A stretch of DNA of 64,000 nucleotides from Halomonas rhizosphaerae (GTDB taxonomy: Bacteria > Pseudomonadota > Gammaproteobacteria > Pseudomonadales > Halomonadaceae): NCBI RefSeq assembly GCF_030010555.1, contig NZ_JASCQP010000038.1, forward strand, positions 1 through 64,000, in the 5' to 3' direction. This document shows positions 51,836 to 60,842 of the stretch, in pieces. The translations under genes and the position numbers were made by a program. Below the pieces are notes generated by a model that saw nothing but the letters and a program-made list of their open reading frames with translations, ran no database searches and had not been told where the DNA came from. Each line of letters opens with the position of its first letter. Positions within the stretch are counted from its first letter, which is position 1.

Positions 51836-52764
51836 TGGGCGTCTCCTCGTTGCTCGGGCGAGAGGCCGGCGGAGAAGTGGGTGTAGAGGTGCTCCAGGGT
51901 GGGGGGCAGCAGCTCGATGTCCTCGACGCCGGCGGTGCCGGTGAGCCGGCGCAGCACGGCGAGCTTGGCGTCCGGCGGCACGCTGAGTGCCACCTCGTGG
52001 CCGTTGACGGCGGTGGCCGCGATGCGCGGGTCGTCCCAGTGGGTCAGGTCGGCCTCGGCGCTGCGGCCGCGGGCGCGCACGGTGAGCGGCAGGGCGGCTA
52101 GCTGGCGCAGGTCGTCCAGGCTGCCCAGCGCCAGGCGGCGGCCGCCGCCGAGGATCAGCGCGCGGTCGATGTAGGGCTCCACCCCGGGCAGCACGTGGGA
52201 GGAGAGCAGCACCGTACAGCCGCGCTCGCGCAGGCCGCGCACCGTATCGTAGAAGTCGCGGGTGGCGGCCGGGTCGAGGCCGGTGGTGGGCTCGTCGAGC
52301 AGCAGCAGGCGGGGGTCCCCGAGCAGCGCCTGGGCCAGCCCCAGGCGCTGGCGCATGCCCTTGGAGTAGGTCTTCACGCGCCGGCGGGCGGCGTGGCCGA
52401 GGCCCACCCGATCCAGCAGCTCGTCCACCTGGCCTCGGTCGACCCGCTTGAGCCGGGCGAAGTAGTCGAGCACCTCGCGGCCGCTGAGCTGCGCGTAGAA
52501 GCTGACATTCTCGGGCAGGTAGCCCAGGCGGCGGCGCAGGGTCTCGGCGTGGGCACCGTCGGGTGCGCCGCCGAGCACCGCCACGCGCCCCTCGCTGGGC
52601 GAGAGCAGCCCGAGGATCAGGTGCATGGTGGTGGTCTTGCCGGCGCCGTTGTGGCCGAGCAGGGCCAGTACCTCGCCCTCGCTTACCTCGAGGTCGAGGG
52701 CGTCGAGGCGTACCAGGTCGCCGTCGCGGCGGGTCACGCCCTGGAAGTCGATCACCGCGGTCAT
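51832..52764 (-). CDS. nosF: NosF ABC transporter ATPase
   Basis: ATPase of 310 residues: Walker A GHNGAGKTT near residue 36, signature YSKGMRQRLGLAQALLG near 135, Walker B LLLLDEPTTGLDP near 152, H-loop SSH. The C-terminal extension (about 215-310) is usual for NosF. Powers the NosDFY assembly complex. Starts and stops overlap nosD and nosY. Confidence 0.95.
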   Translation of the reverse strand: MTAVIDFQGVTRRDGDLVRLDALDLEVSEGEVLALLGHNGAGKTTTMHLILGLLSPSEGRVAVLGGAPDGAHAETLRRRLGYLPENVSFYAQLSGREVLDYFARLKRVDRGQVDELLDRVGLGHAARRRVKTYSKGMRQRLGLAQALLGDPRLLLLDEPTTGLDPAATRDFYDTVRGLRERGCTVLLSSHVLPGVEPYIDRALILGGGRRLALGSLDDLRQLAALPLTVRARGRSAEADLTHWDDPRIAATAVNGHEVALSVPPDAKLAVLRRLTGTAGVEDIELLPPTLEHLYTHFSAGLSPEQRGDAQ

Positions 52765-54107
52765 GCGCTGGTGTCTCCGAGGTTGTGTTGATTCAAGCCG
52801 GGTTCATTCAGATCGGGTTCTTTCATCAGCGGGTGGCTGTCCTTGACGCCTTGGGGGCGAAACACCGGGAACTGGCGCTGTACCCAGCGCAGGGCCAGCA
52901 CCGCGGGGCTGTGCATCAGCAGCCGCGCCACCGGGTAGCGCCACAGCAGGCGATCCATGGCATCGTTGGGTTCGAAGGGCATGTCGCCCACGCCGTCGCC
53001 GTCCAGGTCCCAGCCCAGGTAGTCGCTCCAGTGATTGCCGCGGCCCTTCTCCGACCATTCCTGGGCGCGGGTCGCCACGTACATCACCTGCTGGCGGTTG
53101 TCGACGAAGGCGTTGCCCACCAGCACGTTGTCCTCGGAGCCGGCGGTGAGGTGGATGCCAATATCGCTCTCGGCGAAGCGGTTAGCCTCGAAGCGGTTGT
53201 ACTGGGCGTTGTAGACGAACAGCGCCTTGCCCTCGGCGCCGCTGACCAGGCCCTGGCCCTGCGCGTCCCGGCGCTGGTTGACGCCGGTAACATGGTTACC
53301 GCGCAGGGTGGAGTCGGTGATGTTGTTCATCAGGATGCCGTAGTGGCGATCATCCTCCGAGCGGTTGCCGATCACCTCGAGTCGCTTGGACTGCATCAGC
53401 GCGTAGCCGGTGCGGGTGTTCCGGGTGGTGTTACCCTCCAGGCGATTGTCGTGGGCGTACATGTAGTGCACGCCGTAGCGCAACGCCTGCATGTGGTTGC
53501 TGCGCAGCAGGCTCTGGCTGCTGGTATCGATGTAGATGCCGTCGCGGGTATGGCGGATGTCGTTGCCCGCCACCGTGACGTCCCGGACGTTGAACAGGTG
53601 CACACCGTTGCCGCGATCCTGGGAGCGCAGCGAGGCGTCGCCGCGGATCACGTTGTCGAGCACCTGCACCTCGGCCACGGCGTCGAGCCAGATGCCGAAC
53701 CCCGGACCCGTGAGGCGCGAGTCGCGGATCACGCTGCCGGTGGCACTGGCCTCGACGAAGATGCCGGCGTCCATGTCGGTGAGGTTGGCGCCCCAGTTCT
53801 CGATGGTGAGGCCGTCCAGCACGATGTCGGGGGCCTCGAGCATGACGGCGTGTCCGTCGCCGCCGCCGTCGATCACGGCGCCCGGCTCGCCCTGCAGGGT
53901 GAGCGTGCGGTCGATGGACAGCGGTCCGGGATAGCGGCCCTCGGGCAGCTTCAGGCGGTCGCCGTCGTCGGCCTGGTCGATCAGCGGCTGCAGCGGCTCG
54001 CCGGGGCTGGCCGTCCACTCGGCGGCCAGCAGGTCGCCCGGCAGCCACGCGAGCCACCAGGCGACAAGAATCGGTGTCAGGACGACGTCTCGCAGTCGTC
54101 GGGTCAT
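52761..54107 (-). CDS. nosD: NosD periplasmic copper-cluster maturation protein
   Basis: Right-handed beta-helix periplasmic protein of 448 residues with repeated parallel-helix turns (RSNHMQ, LEGNTTRNT, RGNHVTG). An N-terminal signal peptide follows MTRRLRDVVL (cleavage about residue 30, after LLAA). The ATG at 54107 lies behind GGAGAG; the longer frame to 54287 would run through the structured repeat and is not used. Works with NosFY to build the CuZ site of NosZ. Confidence 0.94.
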   Translation of the reverse strand: MTRRLRDVVLTPILVAWWLAWLPGDLLAAEWTASPGEPLQPLIDQADDGDRLKLPEGRYPGPLSIDRTLTLQGEPGAVIDGGGDGHAVMLEAPDIVLDGLTIENWGANLTDMDAGIFVEASATGSVIRDSRLTGPGFGIWLDAVAEVQVLDNVIRGDASLRSQDRGNGVHLFNVRDVTVAGNDIRHTRDGIYIDTSSQSLLRSNHMQALRYGVHYMYAHDNRLEGNTTRNTRTGYALMQSKRLEVIGNRSEDDRHYGILMNNITDSTLRGNHVTGVNQRRDAQGQGLVSGAEGKALFVYNAQYNRFEANRFAESDIGIHLTAGSEDNVLVGNAFVDNRQQVMYVATRAQEWSEKGRGNHWSDYLGWDLDGDGVGDMPFEPNDAMDRLLWRYPVARLLMHSPAVLALRWVQRQFPVFRPQGVKDSHPLMKEPDLNEPGLNQHNLGDTSA

Positions 54108-54177
54108 GCGTCTCTCCGCGAAAAGGCGGGGGAATTTCGAGGGGCAGTAGGGTTGGCTTTCATCGTTCGAGGCTGAC

Positions 54178-54272
54178 CCGGCGACAAGCCTGCGAGGAGG
54201 CGCTGTGAATACATCCCTGTACGCTACCGACGCCATCCCTGGCGTAGGACCTCCTCTTCGGCTTGTCCCCGG
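54178..54272. repeat. Structured intergenic repeat (REP-like three-way junction) between nosZ and nosD
   Basis: An outer inverted repeat, CCGG-c-GACAAGCC-tgc-GAGGAGG (54178-54200) with CCTCCTC-ttc-GGCTTGTC-c-CCGG (54250-54272), pairs over 19 positions. Inside are two small hairpins, TACA-TCCC-TGTA (54210-54221) and ACGCCA-TCCC-TGGCGT (54230-54245), both with the loop TCCC. The whole forms a cloverleaf-like element of about 95 bases. The GCTGTGAATACATCCCTGTA core resembles dispersed intergenic repeats I associate with halophilic and marine gammaproteobacteria. It splits the nos operon. Confidence 0.75.
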
Positions 54273-54336
54273 CGCCTCTCGCTTCATGAGGCTAACGGTG
54301 ACCCTCCCTTGGCCTGTTGTCTTGATTCGAACGCTA

Positions 54337-56211
54337 TCAGGCCTTCTCGACCAGCATGCGACCGGTCATCTCCATGTGCATGGCATGGCAGAACCAGGAG
54401 CAGTAGTACCAGTACACCCCGGGCCTGTCGGCGGTGAAGGTGACGCTGGCGGTCTGCTGCGGGCCGATCTCCATGGAGGCGCCGTGATTGACCATGACGA
54501 AGCCGTGGGTCAGGTCCTCCACCTGGTCGAGGTTGGTCACCACCACGGTCACCTCGTCGCCCTGCTTGACCTTGAACTCGGTGAGGCCGAACTGCGGGGC
54601 GATGGAGGTCATGTAGACCCGCACCTTGTTGCCGTCGCGGATCACCGTGTTGTCGCTTTCCAGGGTGACACCGTCCGCTTCTGCCATGTCACGCGTCTCG
54701 GCGAAGAAGGGGTCGTCACGCGTCCAGGTCCGCGAGGGGTTGAGCTGGTCGGCGCGCAGCAGGATGCAGTCGTGGGGTTCGGCGAAGGTGGGGCCGTCGT
54801 GGACCAGCTTCATCTCCTCGCCGGAGATGTCGATCAGCTGGTCGTTCTCCGGGTGCAGCGGACCCACCGGCAGGAAGCGGTCCTTGGAGAACTTGGAGAG
54901 CACCACCAGCCACTTGCCGTCGGCATCCCGTGACTCGGTCAGGCTGGCATGGTTGTGCCCCGGCTGGTAGTGGACGTCGAGCTTCTGGCGCAGGTAGTTC
55001 ACTTCCTCGCCGTTGTAGGCGCGGATGGCGTCCTCGATGTTCCACTTGGCCACCTGGCTGTCGATGAACAGGGTGGTATAGGCGTTGCCGCGGCCGTCGA
55101 AGGTGGTGTGCAGCGGCCCCAGGCCCAGTTCCGGTTCGCCGACCACGGTGTCGCGGGGTTCGATGGCGTCATCGAACAGCTCCGGCAGCTTGTCGATGGC
55201 GAGGATGGTGCAGGTCGGAGAGAGCTTGCCGTTGGCGATGAAGTACTGGCCGTCCGGCGAGGTGTTGAGGCCGTGGGGGTTCTTGGGCACCGGGATGTAG
55301 CGGGTCAGCTTCGAGCCCTTGCGGCCGTCGAGCACCGGCACCTCACTGTCTCCCAGGGTCTCGAAGTCGCCGGCTTCCACGGCGGCCTCGATGGCCTCGA
55401 CGTCGAATACCACCACCCAGTCGCGCTCGGCGCGCATGGTGTCGGCGAGGGTCATGCCCTTCTCGGAGTTGTAGCAGGTCGAGGCCACGAAGCGCCCCGT
55501 ATAGTCGGCATCGGTGTTGTCGAGGTTGCCGTCGACGATCACCTGCCAGGCCACGTCCATGCTCTCGGCGTCGATGGCGTTGAACATGGTGAAGTAGTTG
55601 TCCGGGGTCTCCAGGTCGCGGCCGTCGTTGATCTGGGGAATCGGCAGCTCGGCGTTGGCGAACACATACTTGGTGTGCGGCACCTTCTGCAGGCGCAGGC
55701 CATGGATCGCCTGGACGTTGGGGATGGTGGTGATCTTGTCCGTCTTCATGATGTCGAGACGGATGCGCGCCACCCGGGTGTTGGCTTTGTCGTTGATGAA
55801 CAGGTACTTGCCGTCGTAGTGGCCGTCGGTCATGGAGACGTGCGGGTGGTGGCAGTCGCCATTGAGGAAGCGCGCCGAGTCGCCCATGATGCGCTTCGAC
55901 TCGTTGGTGATGCCCCAGCCGGTGGCGCTGTCGATGTTGAACACCGGGATGCGCATCAGCTCGCGCATCGAGGGAATGCCCAGCACCCGCACCTCCCCCT
56001 GGTGGCCGCCACTCCAGAAGCCGTAGTACTCGTCGAGCTCGCCGGGCGAGACCTCGATGCCGTTCTCGGCGGCCCGGGCGTCGTGGCTGCTCATCAGCGC
56101 CCCGGCACCGAAGCCGCCGGCCAGGCCGGCACCGGCGACACCGGTCACCGCGCTGTTGCGCAGGAAGTGGCGGCGGCCGAGGTTCTCGATCGCTTTCTTC
56201 TTGTCACTCAT
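54337..56211 (-). CDS. nosZ: Nitrous-oxide reductase
   Basis: Periplasmic copper enzyme reducing N2O to N2, 624 residues. A twin-arginine signal (GRRHFLRNS, then [12 protein letters not shown]) marks clade I. The beta-propeller with CuZ histidines includes DCHHPHVS near residue 127. The C-terminal cupredoxin domain has the CuA site [15 protein letters not shown] (Cys, Cys, His, Met) near 608. The ATG at 56211 is preceded by AGGAGG and begins five bases after nosR ends. No intact longer start. Confidence 0.97.
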   Translation of the reverse strand: MSDKKKAIENLGRRHFLRNSAVTGVAGAGLAGGFGAGALMSSHDARAAENGIEVSPGELDEYYGFWSGGHQGEVRVLGIPSMRELMRIPVFNIDSATGWGITNESKRIMGDSARFLNGDCHHPHVSMTDGHYDGKYLFINDKANTRVARIRLDIMKTDKITTIPNVQAIHGLRLQKVPHTKYVFANAELPIPQINDGRDLETPDNYFTMFNAIDAESMDVAWQVIVDGNLDNTDADYTGRFVASTCYNSEKGMTLADTMRAERDWVVVFDVEAIEAAVEAGDFETLGDSEVPVLDGRKGSKLTRYIPVPKNPHGLNTSPDGQYFIANGKLSPTCTILAIDKLPELFDDAIEPRDTVVGEPELGLGPLHTTFDGRGNAYTTLFIDSQVAKWNIEDAIRAYNGEEVNYLRQKLDVHYQPGHNHASLTESRDADGKWLVVLSKFSKDRFLPVGPLHPENDQLIDISGEEMKLVHDGPTFAEPHDCILLRADQLNPSRTWTRDDPFFAETRDMAEADGVTLESDNTVIRDGNKVRVYMTSIAPQFGLTEFKVKQGDEVTVVVTNLDQVEDLTHGFVMVNHGASMEIGPQQTASVTFTADRPGVYWYYCSWFCHAMHMEMTGRMLVEKA

Positions 56212-56215
56212 GGAT

Positions 56216-58354
56216 TCACTCCTCCTGATGGGTCGGAATTCGCTGCAGCTTGTGTTGTCCGGCGCTGCCGGGGTCATGGGTCTCGACGCCTTCCTGTCCC
56301 GCAGCCAGGCGGGCCGCCTTCTCGTAGCGCTTGCGACGCTTGATCACCGGCGGACAGCGCTGGTCATCGTGGTAGGTGATCTGGCAATCGAGACAGTAGT
56401 GGCACTCGTTGGCATTGATGCGGCCATCGGGGTGAATGGCGGCCACTTCGCATTCGTTGGCGCAGATCTGGCACGGGGTGCCACAGTCGCCGCGGTGCCG
56501 CTTCAGCCAGTCGAACAGGCGCAGGCGGGCGGGAATCGCCAGGCCGGCGCCCAGCGGGCAGACGTAGCGGCAGTAGAACTTGTGGTTGAAGGCCGAGATC
56601 GCCACCAGGCCCAGGGCATAGAGCAGGAAGGCCCATTCACGCTGGAAGCGCAGGGTGATGGCGGTCTTGAAGGGCTCCACCTCGGCGTAGCGCTCGGCGG
56701 TGCCCAGCGAGTGCAGGGAGACGGCGAACAGCCCCAGCAGGATGATGTACTTGATGGCCCAGAGCCGCTCGTGGAGGCCGAAGGGCACCTCGATCTGCTT
56801 CACCCCGAGCCTGCGGGCGGCCTTGTTGACCAGGTCCTGCAGGGCGCCGAAGGGGCACAGCCAGCCGCAGAAGACGCCGCGGCCCCAAAGCAGCAGGGTC
56901 ACCGCCACGAAGGACCAGAGGATGAACATCATCGGGTCGATCAGGAAGGAGCTCCAGCTGAAGCCGCTGATCAGCGAATTGGTGAAGGTCAGGATATTGA
57001 CCACCGAGAGCTGGGCCAGGGAGTACCAGCCAATGAACACCAGGGTGTAGACCAGAAAGCCCAGGCGCAGGGGACGCAGGATCCTCGGGTGACGCGCCAG
57101 CACGTCCTGGAACAGCATGATCCCGGTCAGCACCAGCAGGCCGGCCACCAGCACGCCGATCTGGAAGGCCTTGTCGCGCCATACCTGTACCCAGATCGGC
57201 TCTTCCACCGGCGGCTCGGGACGCTCGATATAGGCCTCGGGGACGCTATAGTCGGCGCTGAAGCGGCTGAACTCGGTGTCCAGTGGGCCCGAGGCACGGC
57301 GTACCAGCAGTTCCAGTTGCCATGGCTGGCCGGGATCGAAGGCGGCGTCTTCGCGAACGATGAAGATGTCTCGCTCGTCGAACGGCGGCGCCCCCTCGAT
57401 GCCCAGGCCGCCCAGGCGGATATGGTCGCGGTCGTGGAAGCTGACGGTGGCGTTGCCCTGGGAGAGCTCGATGCGGTCGAAGATGCCGCCGCGCACGTAG
57501 CCCGAGCCCTTGAAGGAGTAGTCGCCGCGGCCCATCACGGCGATGGCGTGCTCGCCTTCGTCGAGCTCGGCCATCAGCTGGTCGTAACCGGTGTCGCCCA
57601 GCAGGTTGCGGCCGGCGGAGGGCGGGTTCAGGTAGGTGTAGAAGAGCTCGATGAAGGTCCGGTCGGCCGGCTGCGGGGTGTGCAGGTAGTCCTCGGCGGG
57701 GGTGCCGGCGAAGGCCTCATCCACCTCGCCGTGGGTCAGGTGCAGGCGACGGATGGTGCCGTCGCCGGTGAGCGTCTCCCAGTCGCCGGGCGCGAAGACG
57801 TCCTCCCGGACTCGGGCCGGCGGGGCGATGGAGGGGTCGGCGATCAGGCCCTGCTCGGCGGCCACCTGGCGGGCGGCGCGCATGATGGTGTCGCTGACCA
57901 CGATGACCGTGACGGTGGCACCCGAGATGGCATCCAGGTTATCGCCGACCTTCATGCGGTCGTTGACGTGGGCGGGGACGTGGTCGTCGGCGAACTCCTC
58001 GAGCTTCGACTCGGGGATGCCCACCAGCATGATGGGCTCCTCGTGGCCGAGGATGTCGGCCTGGACGATCTTGCCTTCCAGGTCGATGCCCACCAGGAGG
58101 TTGACCGGCTTGCCCGAGTAGGCCGGGATCGGTGCAATGTCGACGCTCTCGAAGGCATAGCCCAGCAGCTCGTCACCGCCGCGCACCTCGCTCACCGGCC
58201 ACTGGGACTCGGCCGTTTCGATGCGATCGGCGGTGGGGAAGCCCTCGCGGACCTGTTCCAGCTCCAGGGCGTGGAGCGCCGGGGCGATCAGCAGCAGGAA
58301 CAGGCCAAACAGCAGTCCGGCAATGCCGACTGGCCGAGGGTGTCGTGCGGGCAT
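56216..58354 (-). CDS. nosR: NosR regulatory/electron-transfer membrane protein
   Basis: Polytopic protein of 712 residues needed for nos expression and electron supply to NosZ. Signal/first helix near 10-28, a periplasmic FMN-binding domain (about 70-180; the SGATVT flavinylation motif is near 145), several helices with CxxxCP motifs ([22 protein letters not shown]), and C-terminal 4Fe-4S ferredoxin motifs ([22 protein letters not shown]). The ATG at 58354 follows AAGGACTCC; an ATG at 58375 is also possible. Confidence 0.95.
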   Translation of the reverse strand: MPARHPRPVGIAGLLFGLFLLLIAPALHALELEQVREGFPTADRIETAESQWPVSEVRGGDELLGYAFESVDIAPIPAYSGKPVNLLVGIDLEGKIVQADILGHEEPIMLVGIPESKLEEFADDHVPAHVNDRMKVGDNLDAISGATVTVIVVSDTIMRAARQVAAEQGLIADPSIAPPARVREDVFAPGDWETLTGDGTIRRLHLTHGEVDEAFAGTPAEDYLHTPQPADRTFIELFYTYLNPPSAGRNLLGDTGYDQLMAELDEGEHAIAVMGRGDYSFKGSGYVRGGIFDRIELSQGNATVSFHDRDHIRLGGLGIEGAPPFDERDIFIVREDAAFDPGQPWQLELLVRRASGPLDTEFSRFSADYSVPEAYIERPEPPVEEPIWVQVWRDKAFQIGVLVAGLLVLTGIMLFQDVLARHPRILRPLRLGFLVYTLVFIGWYSLAQLSVVNILTFTNSLISGFSWSSFLIDPMMFILWSFVAVTLLLWGRGVFCGWLCPFGALQDLVNKAARRLGVKQIEVPFGLHERLWAIKYIILLGLFAVSLHSLGTAERYAEVEPFKTAITLRFQREWAFLLYALGLVAISAFNHKFYCRYVCPLGAGLAIPARLRLFDWLKRHRGDCGTPCQICANECEVAAIHPDGRINANECHYCLDCQITYHDDQRCPPVIKRRKRYEKAARLAAGQEGVETHDPGSAGQHKLQRIPTHQEE

Positions 58355-58420
58355 GGCGGAGTCCTTGCGGGGCATCAATCCTGGCGGCGCGGTCGTCACC
58401 CCGGCCGCCAGCCTTCAGGG

Positions 58421-58440
58421 GGCCGGCCCTCGGGCCGGCC
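58421..58440. terminator. GC-rich hairpin between the cytochrome c gene and nosR
   Basis: GGCCGGCCC (58421-58429) pairs with GGGCCGGCC (58432-58440). It lies 7 bases past the cytochrome gene stop (58447) on the minus strand, just upstream of nosR. There is no T-tract, so it is more likely an attenuating or stabilising stem than a full stop. Confidence 0.5.
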
Positions 58441-58446
58441 AGGGGA

Positions 58447-58764
58447 TCAGGGCTCGAGGTTGGCGTAGTAGGCGGACATGTCGGCGATGTCCTCATCGGA
58501 GAGGCCCTGGGCCTGGGGCGCCATGATCGCGGACATGCCACCGCCGCGCTGGCCGTCGCGGTACGCCTTCATGGCGCTCACCAGGTATTCGGCGGACTGG
58601 CCGGCCAGGTTGGGATAGATCGGCGCGGTGCCCATGCCGTCTTTGCCGTGGCAGGCCACACAGGTGCCGATCTTGCCTTCACCGGCCTCCGGGTCACCGG
58701 CAGCCTGGGCGTCCATGGCCAGGAAGGCCCCGCCCAGCAGGGCGGCAACGAGCAGTGACTTCAT
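58447..58764 (-). CDS. Class I cytochrome c (c5/c553 type)
   Basis: Periplasmic monohaem cytochrome, 105 residues, with a Sec signal (KSLLVAALLGGAFLAMDAQA, cleavage about residue 21). Haem motif CVACH at 35-39 and axial Met near 80 (SAIMAPQ). It is upstream of nosR on the same strand and may donate electrons to NosZ or another periplasmic denitrification enzyme. The start lies close behind a candidate NsrR site. Confidence 0.92.
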   Translation of the reverse strand: MKSLLVAALLGGAFLAMDAQAAGDPEAGEGKIGTCVACHGKDGMGTAPIYPNLAGQSAEYLVSAMKAYRDGQRGGGMSAIMAPQAQGLSDEDIADMSAYYANLEP

Positions 58765-58787
58765 AACATACCTCCGAAATGCATCTT
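58765..58787. promoter_or_regulatory. Candidate NsrR site overlapping the cytochrome c ribosome site
   Basis: On the plus strand TGCATCTT (58780-58787) is an exact NsrR half-site; the other half (AACATACC, 58765-58772) matches in 5 of 8 positions with the right 7-base spacer. It overlaps the cytochrome gene's ribosome site. Half-site only, so moderate. Confidence 0.35.
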
Positions 58788-58869
58788 TAAGTTCTTGAAA
58801 AAGCCCGGATCGGGCAACGGCCGCACCGGGCGATCGAGGTCATGATGCCAGCCGTCGCCCGGGCGAGGC

Positions 58870-58883
58870 TTGACGTGCGTCAT
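58870..58883. promoter_or_regulatory. Candidate FNR/ANR/DNR box upstream of the cytochrome c gene
   Basis: TTGAC-GTGC-GTCAT fits the TTGAY-N4-RTCAA pattern except for the last base. It is centred about 112 bases upstream of the cytochrome start, between it and the end of nsrR. Would place the cytochrome-nos genes under oxygen control. Confidence 0.4.
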
Positions 58884-58948
58884 GTTCAGCCTAGACCCGG
58901 AGGCCCAAAAGGTAAAAGAGGGTGCTAATGCAGAGGTGCCAGGGCGGC

Positions 58949-59401
58949 TCAGGCGTCGGGCGGGGCGTCGTCGAGCTGCAGCAACCGCACCAGCCTGGGA
59001 CGCTGTGGGCCGAGCAGGTCGGCCAGGGTGTAATGGTCGAGCACGGCAAGAAAGGCGGCGAGTGCCTCGGCCAGGATCGGCTTTAGCCGGCAGGCGGGGG
59101 TGATCACGCACTCGTTGTCGTCGCCGAAGCACTCCACCAGGTGCAGGTCACGCTCGGTGTCGCGGACCAGCTCGCCCAACGGGATCGTCTCCGGGGCGCG
59201 CTTGAGCAGCAGGCCGCCGTTCTTGCCACGGATGGAGGTGATGTAGCCGCGGTGGTTGAGGTCCTGCACCACCTTCATAAGGTGGTTGCGGGAGATGTCG
59301 AAGCGCTCGGCGATCTCGGTGATGGTCGAGCGCTGCTCGCCCTTTACGGCCAGGTAGATCAGCACGCGCAGTGAATAGTCGGTGAATCGGGTCAGATGCA
59401 T
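58949..59401 (-). CDS. nsrR: Nitric-oxide-sensing repressor NsrR (Rrf2 family)
   Basis: Iron-sulfur repressor of 150 residues. Rrf2 winged helix (MHLTRFTDYSLRVLIYLA; ISRNHLMKVVQDL) followed by three cysteines in CFGDDNECVITPAC (about 91, 97, 103), the cluster ligands of NsrR. The ATG at 59401 matches the usual N-terminus. It diverges from nnrS; an NsrR-type operator lies at 59543-59565. Loss of the cluster on NO exposure should relieve repression of nnrS and possibly neighbours. Confidence 0.93.
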   Translation of the reverse strand: MHLTRFTDYSLRVLIYLAVKGEQRSTITEIAERFDISRNHLMKVVQDLNHRGYITSIRGKNGGLLLKRAPETIPLGELVRDTERDLHLVECFGDDNECVITPACRLKPILAEALAAFLAVLDHYTLADLLGPQRPRLVRLLQLDDAPPDA

Positions 59402-59542
59402 GGGTGTCCCGGCGCGTCGAACGCCTCGCAAGGCGTGGTGAGAAAACGGGCGATTCTAACATCATGCCTGTTAGGTTTGATTCGCGACTGTGGCATTCGG
59501 TCGCGTGGTGACCGTTGGCGCACGATTGGCATGGTTACCCCT

Positions 59543-59565
59543 AAGATGTAATTTATATGCATGTT
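59543..59565. promoter_or_regulatory. NsrR operator overlapping the nnrS start
   Basis: AAGATGTA-N7-TGCATGTT (59543-59550 and 59558-59565) matches the NsrR palindrome AAGATGYA-N7-TRCATCTT closely. The right half contains the ATG at 59561 used here as the nnrS start, so repressor binding would cover the very beginning of the gene. Confidence 0.75.
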
Positions 59566-60727
59566 ATGGTTCGTTGCCAATGACACAGGTCAAACCGACC
59601 ACACCCGCCGCGCCGACCGGCGTCCCGCCTGGTCGCTGTTCTTTCCGCTCGCCGCCCTTTATGCGGCCCTGGCGGTGCCGCTGTCGCTGGCGGCGATGTT
59701 CGGTGGACTGCCGGCGCTGGCGACGCCGGCAGCCCATGGTCGCGAACTGCTGTTCGGCTTCGCCCTGGCGGTGATTGCGGGTTACCTGCTGGGGCCGCTG
59801 CCGCCCCGCCGGTTGTCGCTCCTGGCGGGGTTGTGGCTGGTCGGGCGGCTCGGTGGTCTGGCGGGCTACCCGGCCTGGCCCCTGCTGCTGGCCGATGCCG
59901 CCTTCGCCCTGCTGCTCGCCGCCCGGCTGGTGTCGCGCTTCCTGGCGGCCAAGAAGTGGCGCAATCGCCTGCTCTCGCCGCTGCTCGGGCTGCTCTGCCT
60001 GCTGGCGGTGGCCAGCCTGGCGGCGCGTCCGGCCTTCCCGGGTCTGCTCTCGCCCCTTCTCCACCAGGGGGTGCTCTGGCTGCTGCTGCTGATGGCCTTC
60101 ATGGGCGGACGGGTGATCGCCCCGGCGGTGAACGGGCACCTGATGGCGCGCGACCGGGTGGCAGGGGCCGGTGTCCAGCCGCGGATCGAGGCGACCCTGA
60201 TTGGCCTGCTGGGCGCTGCCGGGCTGCTGGCGATCTGGCCGCCGCTTTGGCCGCTGGCCGGCGTGTTGCTGGCGCTGGCCGGGATGGTGATCCTGGTGCG
60301 ACTCTGGCGCTGGTCGCCCTGGAGGCTCCGGGATCGACCGGACCTGCTCGGCCTGCTGCTCGGCTATGCCTGGCTGGGCGTGGGGGCCCTGCTGGTGGCG
60401 GGCGATCTCCTGGCGGGGGGCTCGCCGGCGGGCCGGCTCCACGCGATGACCGTGGGGGCGCTCGGCACCCTGGCCAGCGGCATCATGCTGCGCCAGGCGA
60501 TCCTGAGGGCCAGGGGTCGCCCCGGGGAGGAGCGGTGGCTGACGCCCCTGGCCCTGCTCTTCACCCTGGCGGCGGGGCTGCGACTCGCGCTGCCCCTGGC
60601 CGGCCTCACGGCACTTTGGGGCGCCGCCGGTGCCTGGAGCCTGGCCTGGCTGCTGGTGGCGTGGCGCCTGGTGCACTGGCGCCGCCGGGGGACGGCCGTC
60701 GCCACGGTGCCGTCTACCTCTGCTTGA
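59561..60727 (+). CDS. nnrS: NnrS family haem/copper membrane protein (nitrosative stress)
   Basis: Polytopic membrane protein of 388 residues with about 11-12 helices; starts FFPLAALYAALAVPL and carries family histidines in HGRELLFGFALA and LHAMTVGALGTLASGIML. NnrS protects against metabolic effects of nitric oxide, typically under NsrR. The only upstream start in frame is the ATG at 59561, with no ribosome site and overlapping the operator, so the mRNA may be leaderless or the true start may lie slightly downstream. An ATG at 59580 is in another frame. Confidence 0.88.
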   Translation: MLWFVANDTGQTDHTRRADRRPAWSLFFPLAALYAALAVPLSLAAMFGGLPALATPAAHGRELLFGFALAVIAGYLLGPLPPRRLSLLAGLWLVGRLGGLAGYPAWPLLLADAAFALLLAARLVSRFLAAKKWRNRLLSPLLGLLCLLAVASLAARPAFPGLLSPLLHQGVLWLLLLMAFMGGRVIAPAVNGHLMARDRVAGAGVQPRIEATLIGLLGAAGLLAIWPPLWPLAGVLLALAGMVILVRLWRWSPWRLRDRPDLLGLLLGYAWLGVGALLVAGDLLAGGSPAGRLHAMTVGALGTLASGIMLRQAILRARGRPGEERWLTPLALLFTLAAGLRLALPLAGLTALWGAAGAWSLAWLLVAWRLVHWRRRGTAVATVPSTSA

Positions 60728-60737
60728 TCTGGGTCAG
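60724..60737. promoter_or_regulatory. Candidate FNR/ANR box upstream of hemN
   Basis: TTGAT-CTGG-GTCAG matches TTGAT-N4-RTCAA at 8 of 10 positions. It covers the nnrS stop and lies about 110 bases before hemN, a gene typically activated by FNR/ANR. Confidence 0.45.
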
Positions 60738-60842
60738 CTACCCCTTGAAGGGTACCGACGCGCCCGGTCTTGGCTGGCATACTTCGCCCATGCGGTGGCG
60801 GCCCCGGCCGCCGCCTTACGGTTCCAGAGGCTCGATTCGATC

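Noticed and set aside
54205..54933. Open frame on the plus strand starting inside the nosZ-nosD repeat
   Set aside because: Its start is the GTG of the structured repeat and its body is antisense to nosZ.
59580..59774. ATG 59580 with ribosome-distance position as an alternative nnrS start
   Set aside because: It is in a different frame and stops at 59774; the NnrS reading frame passes 59561.
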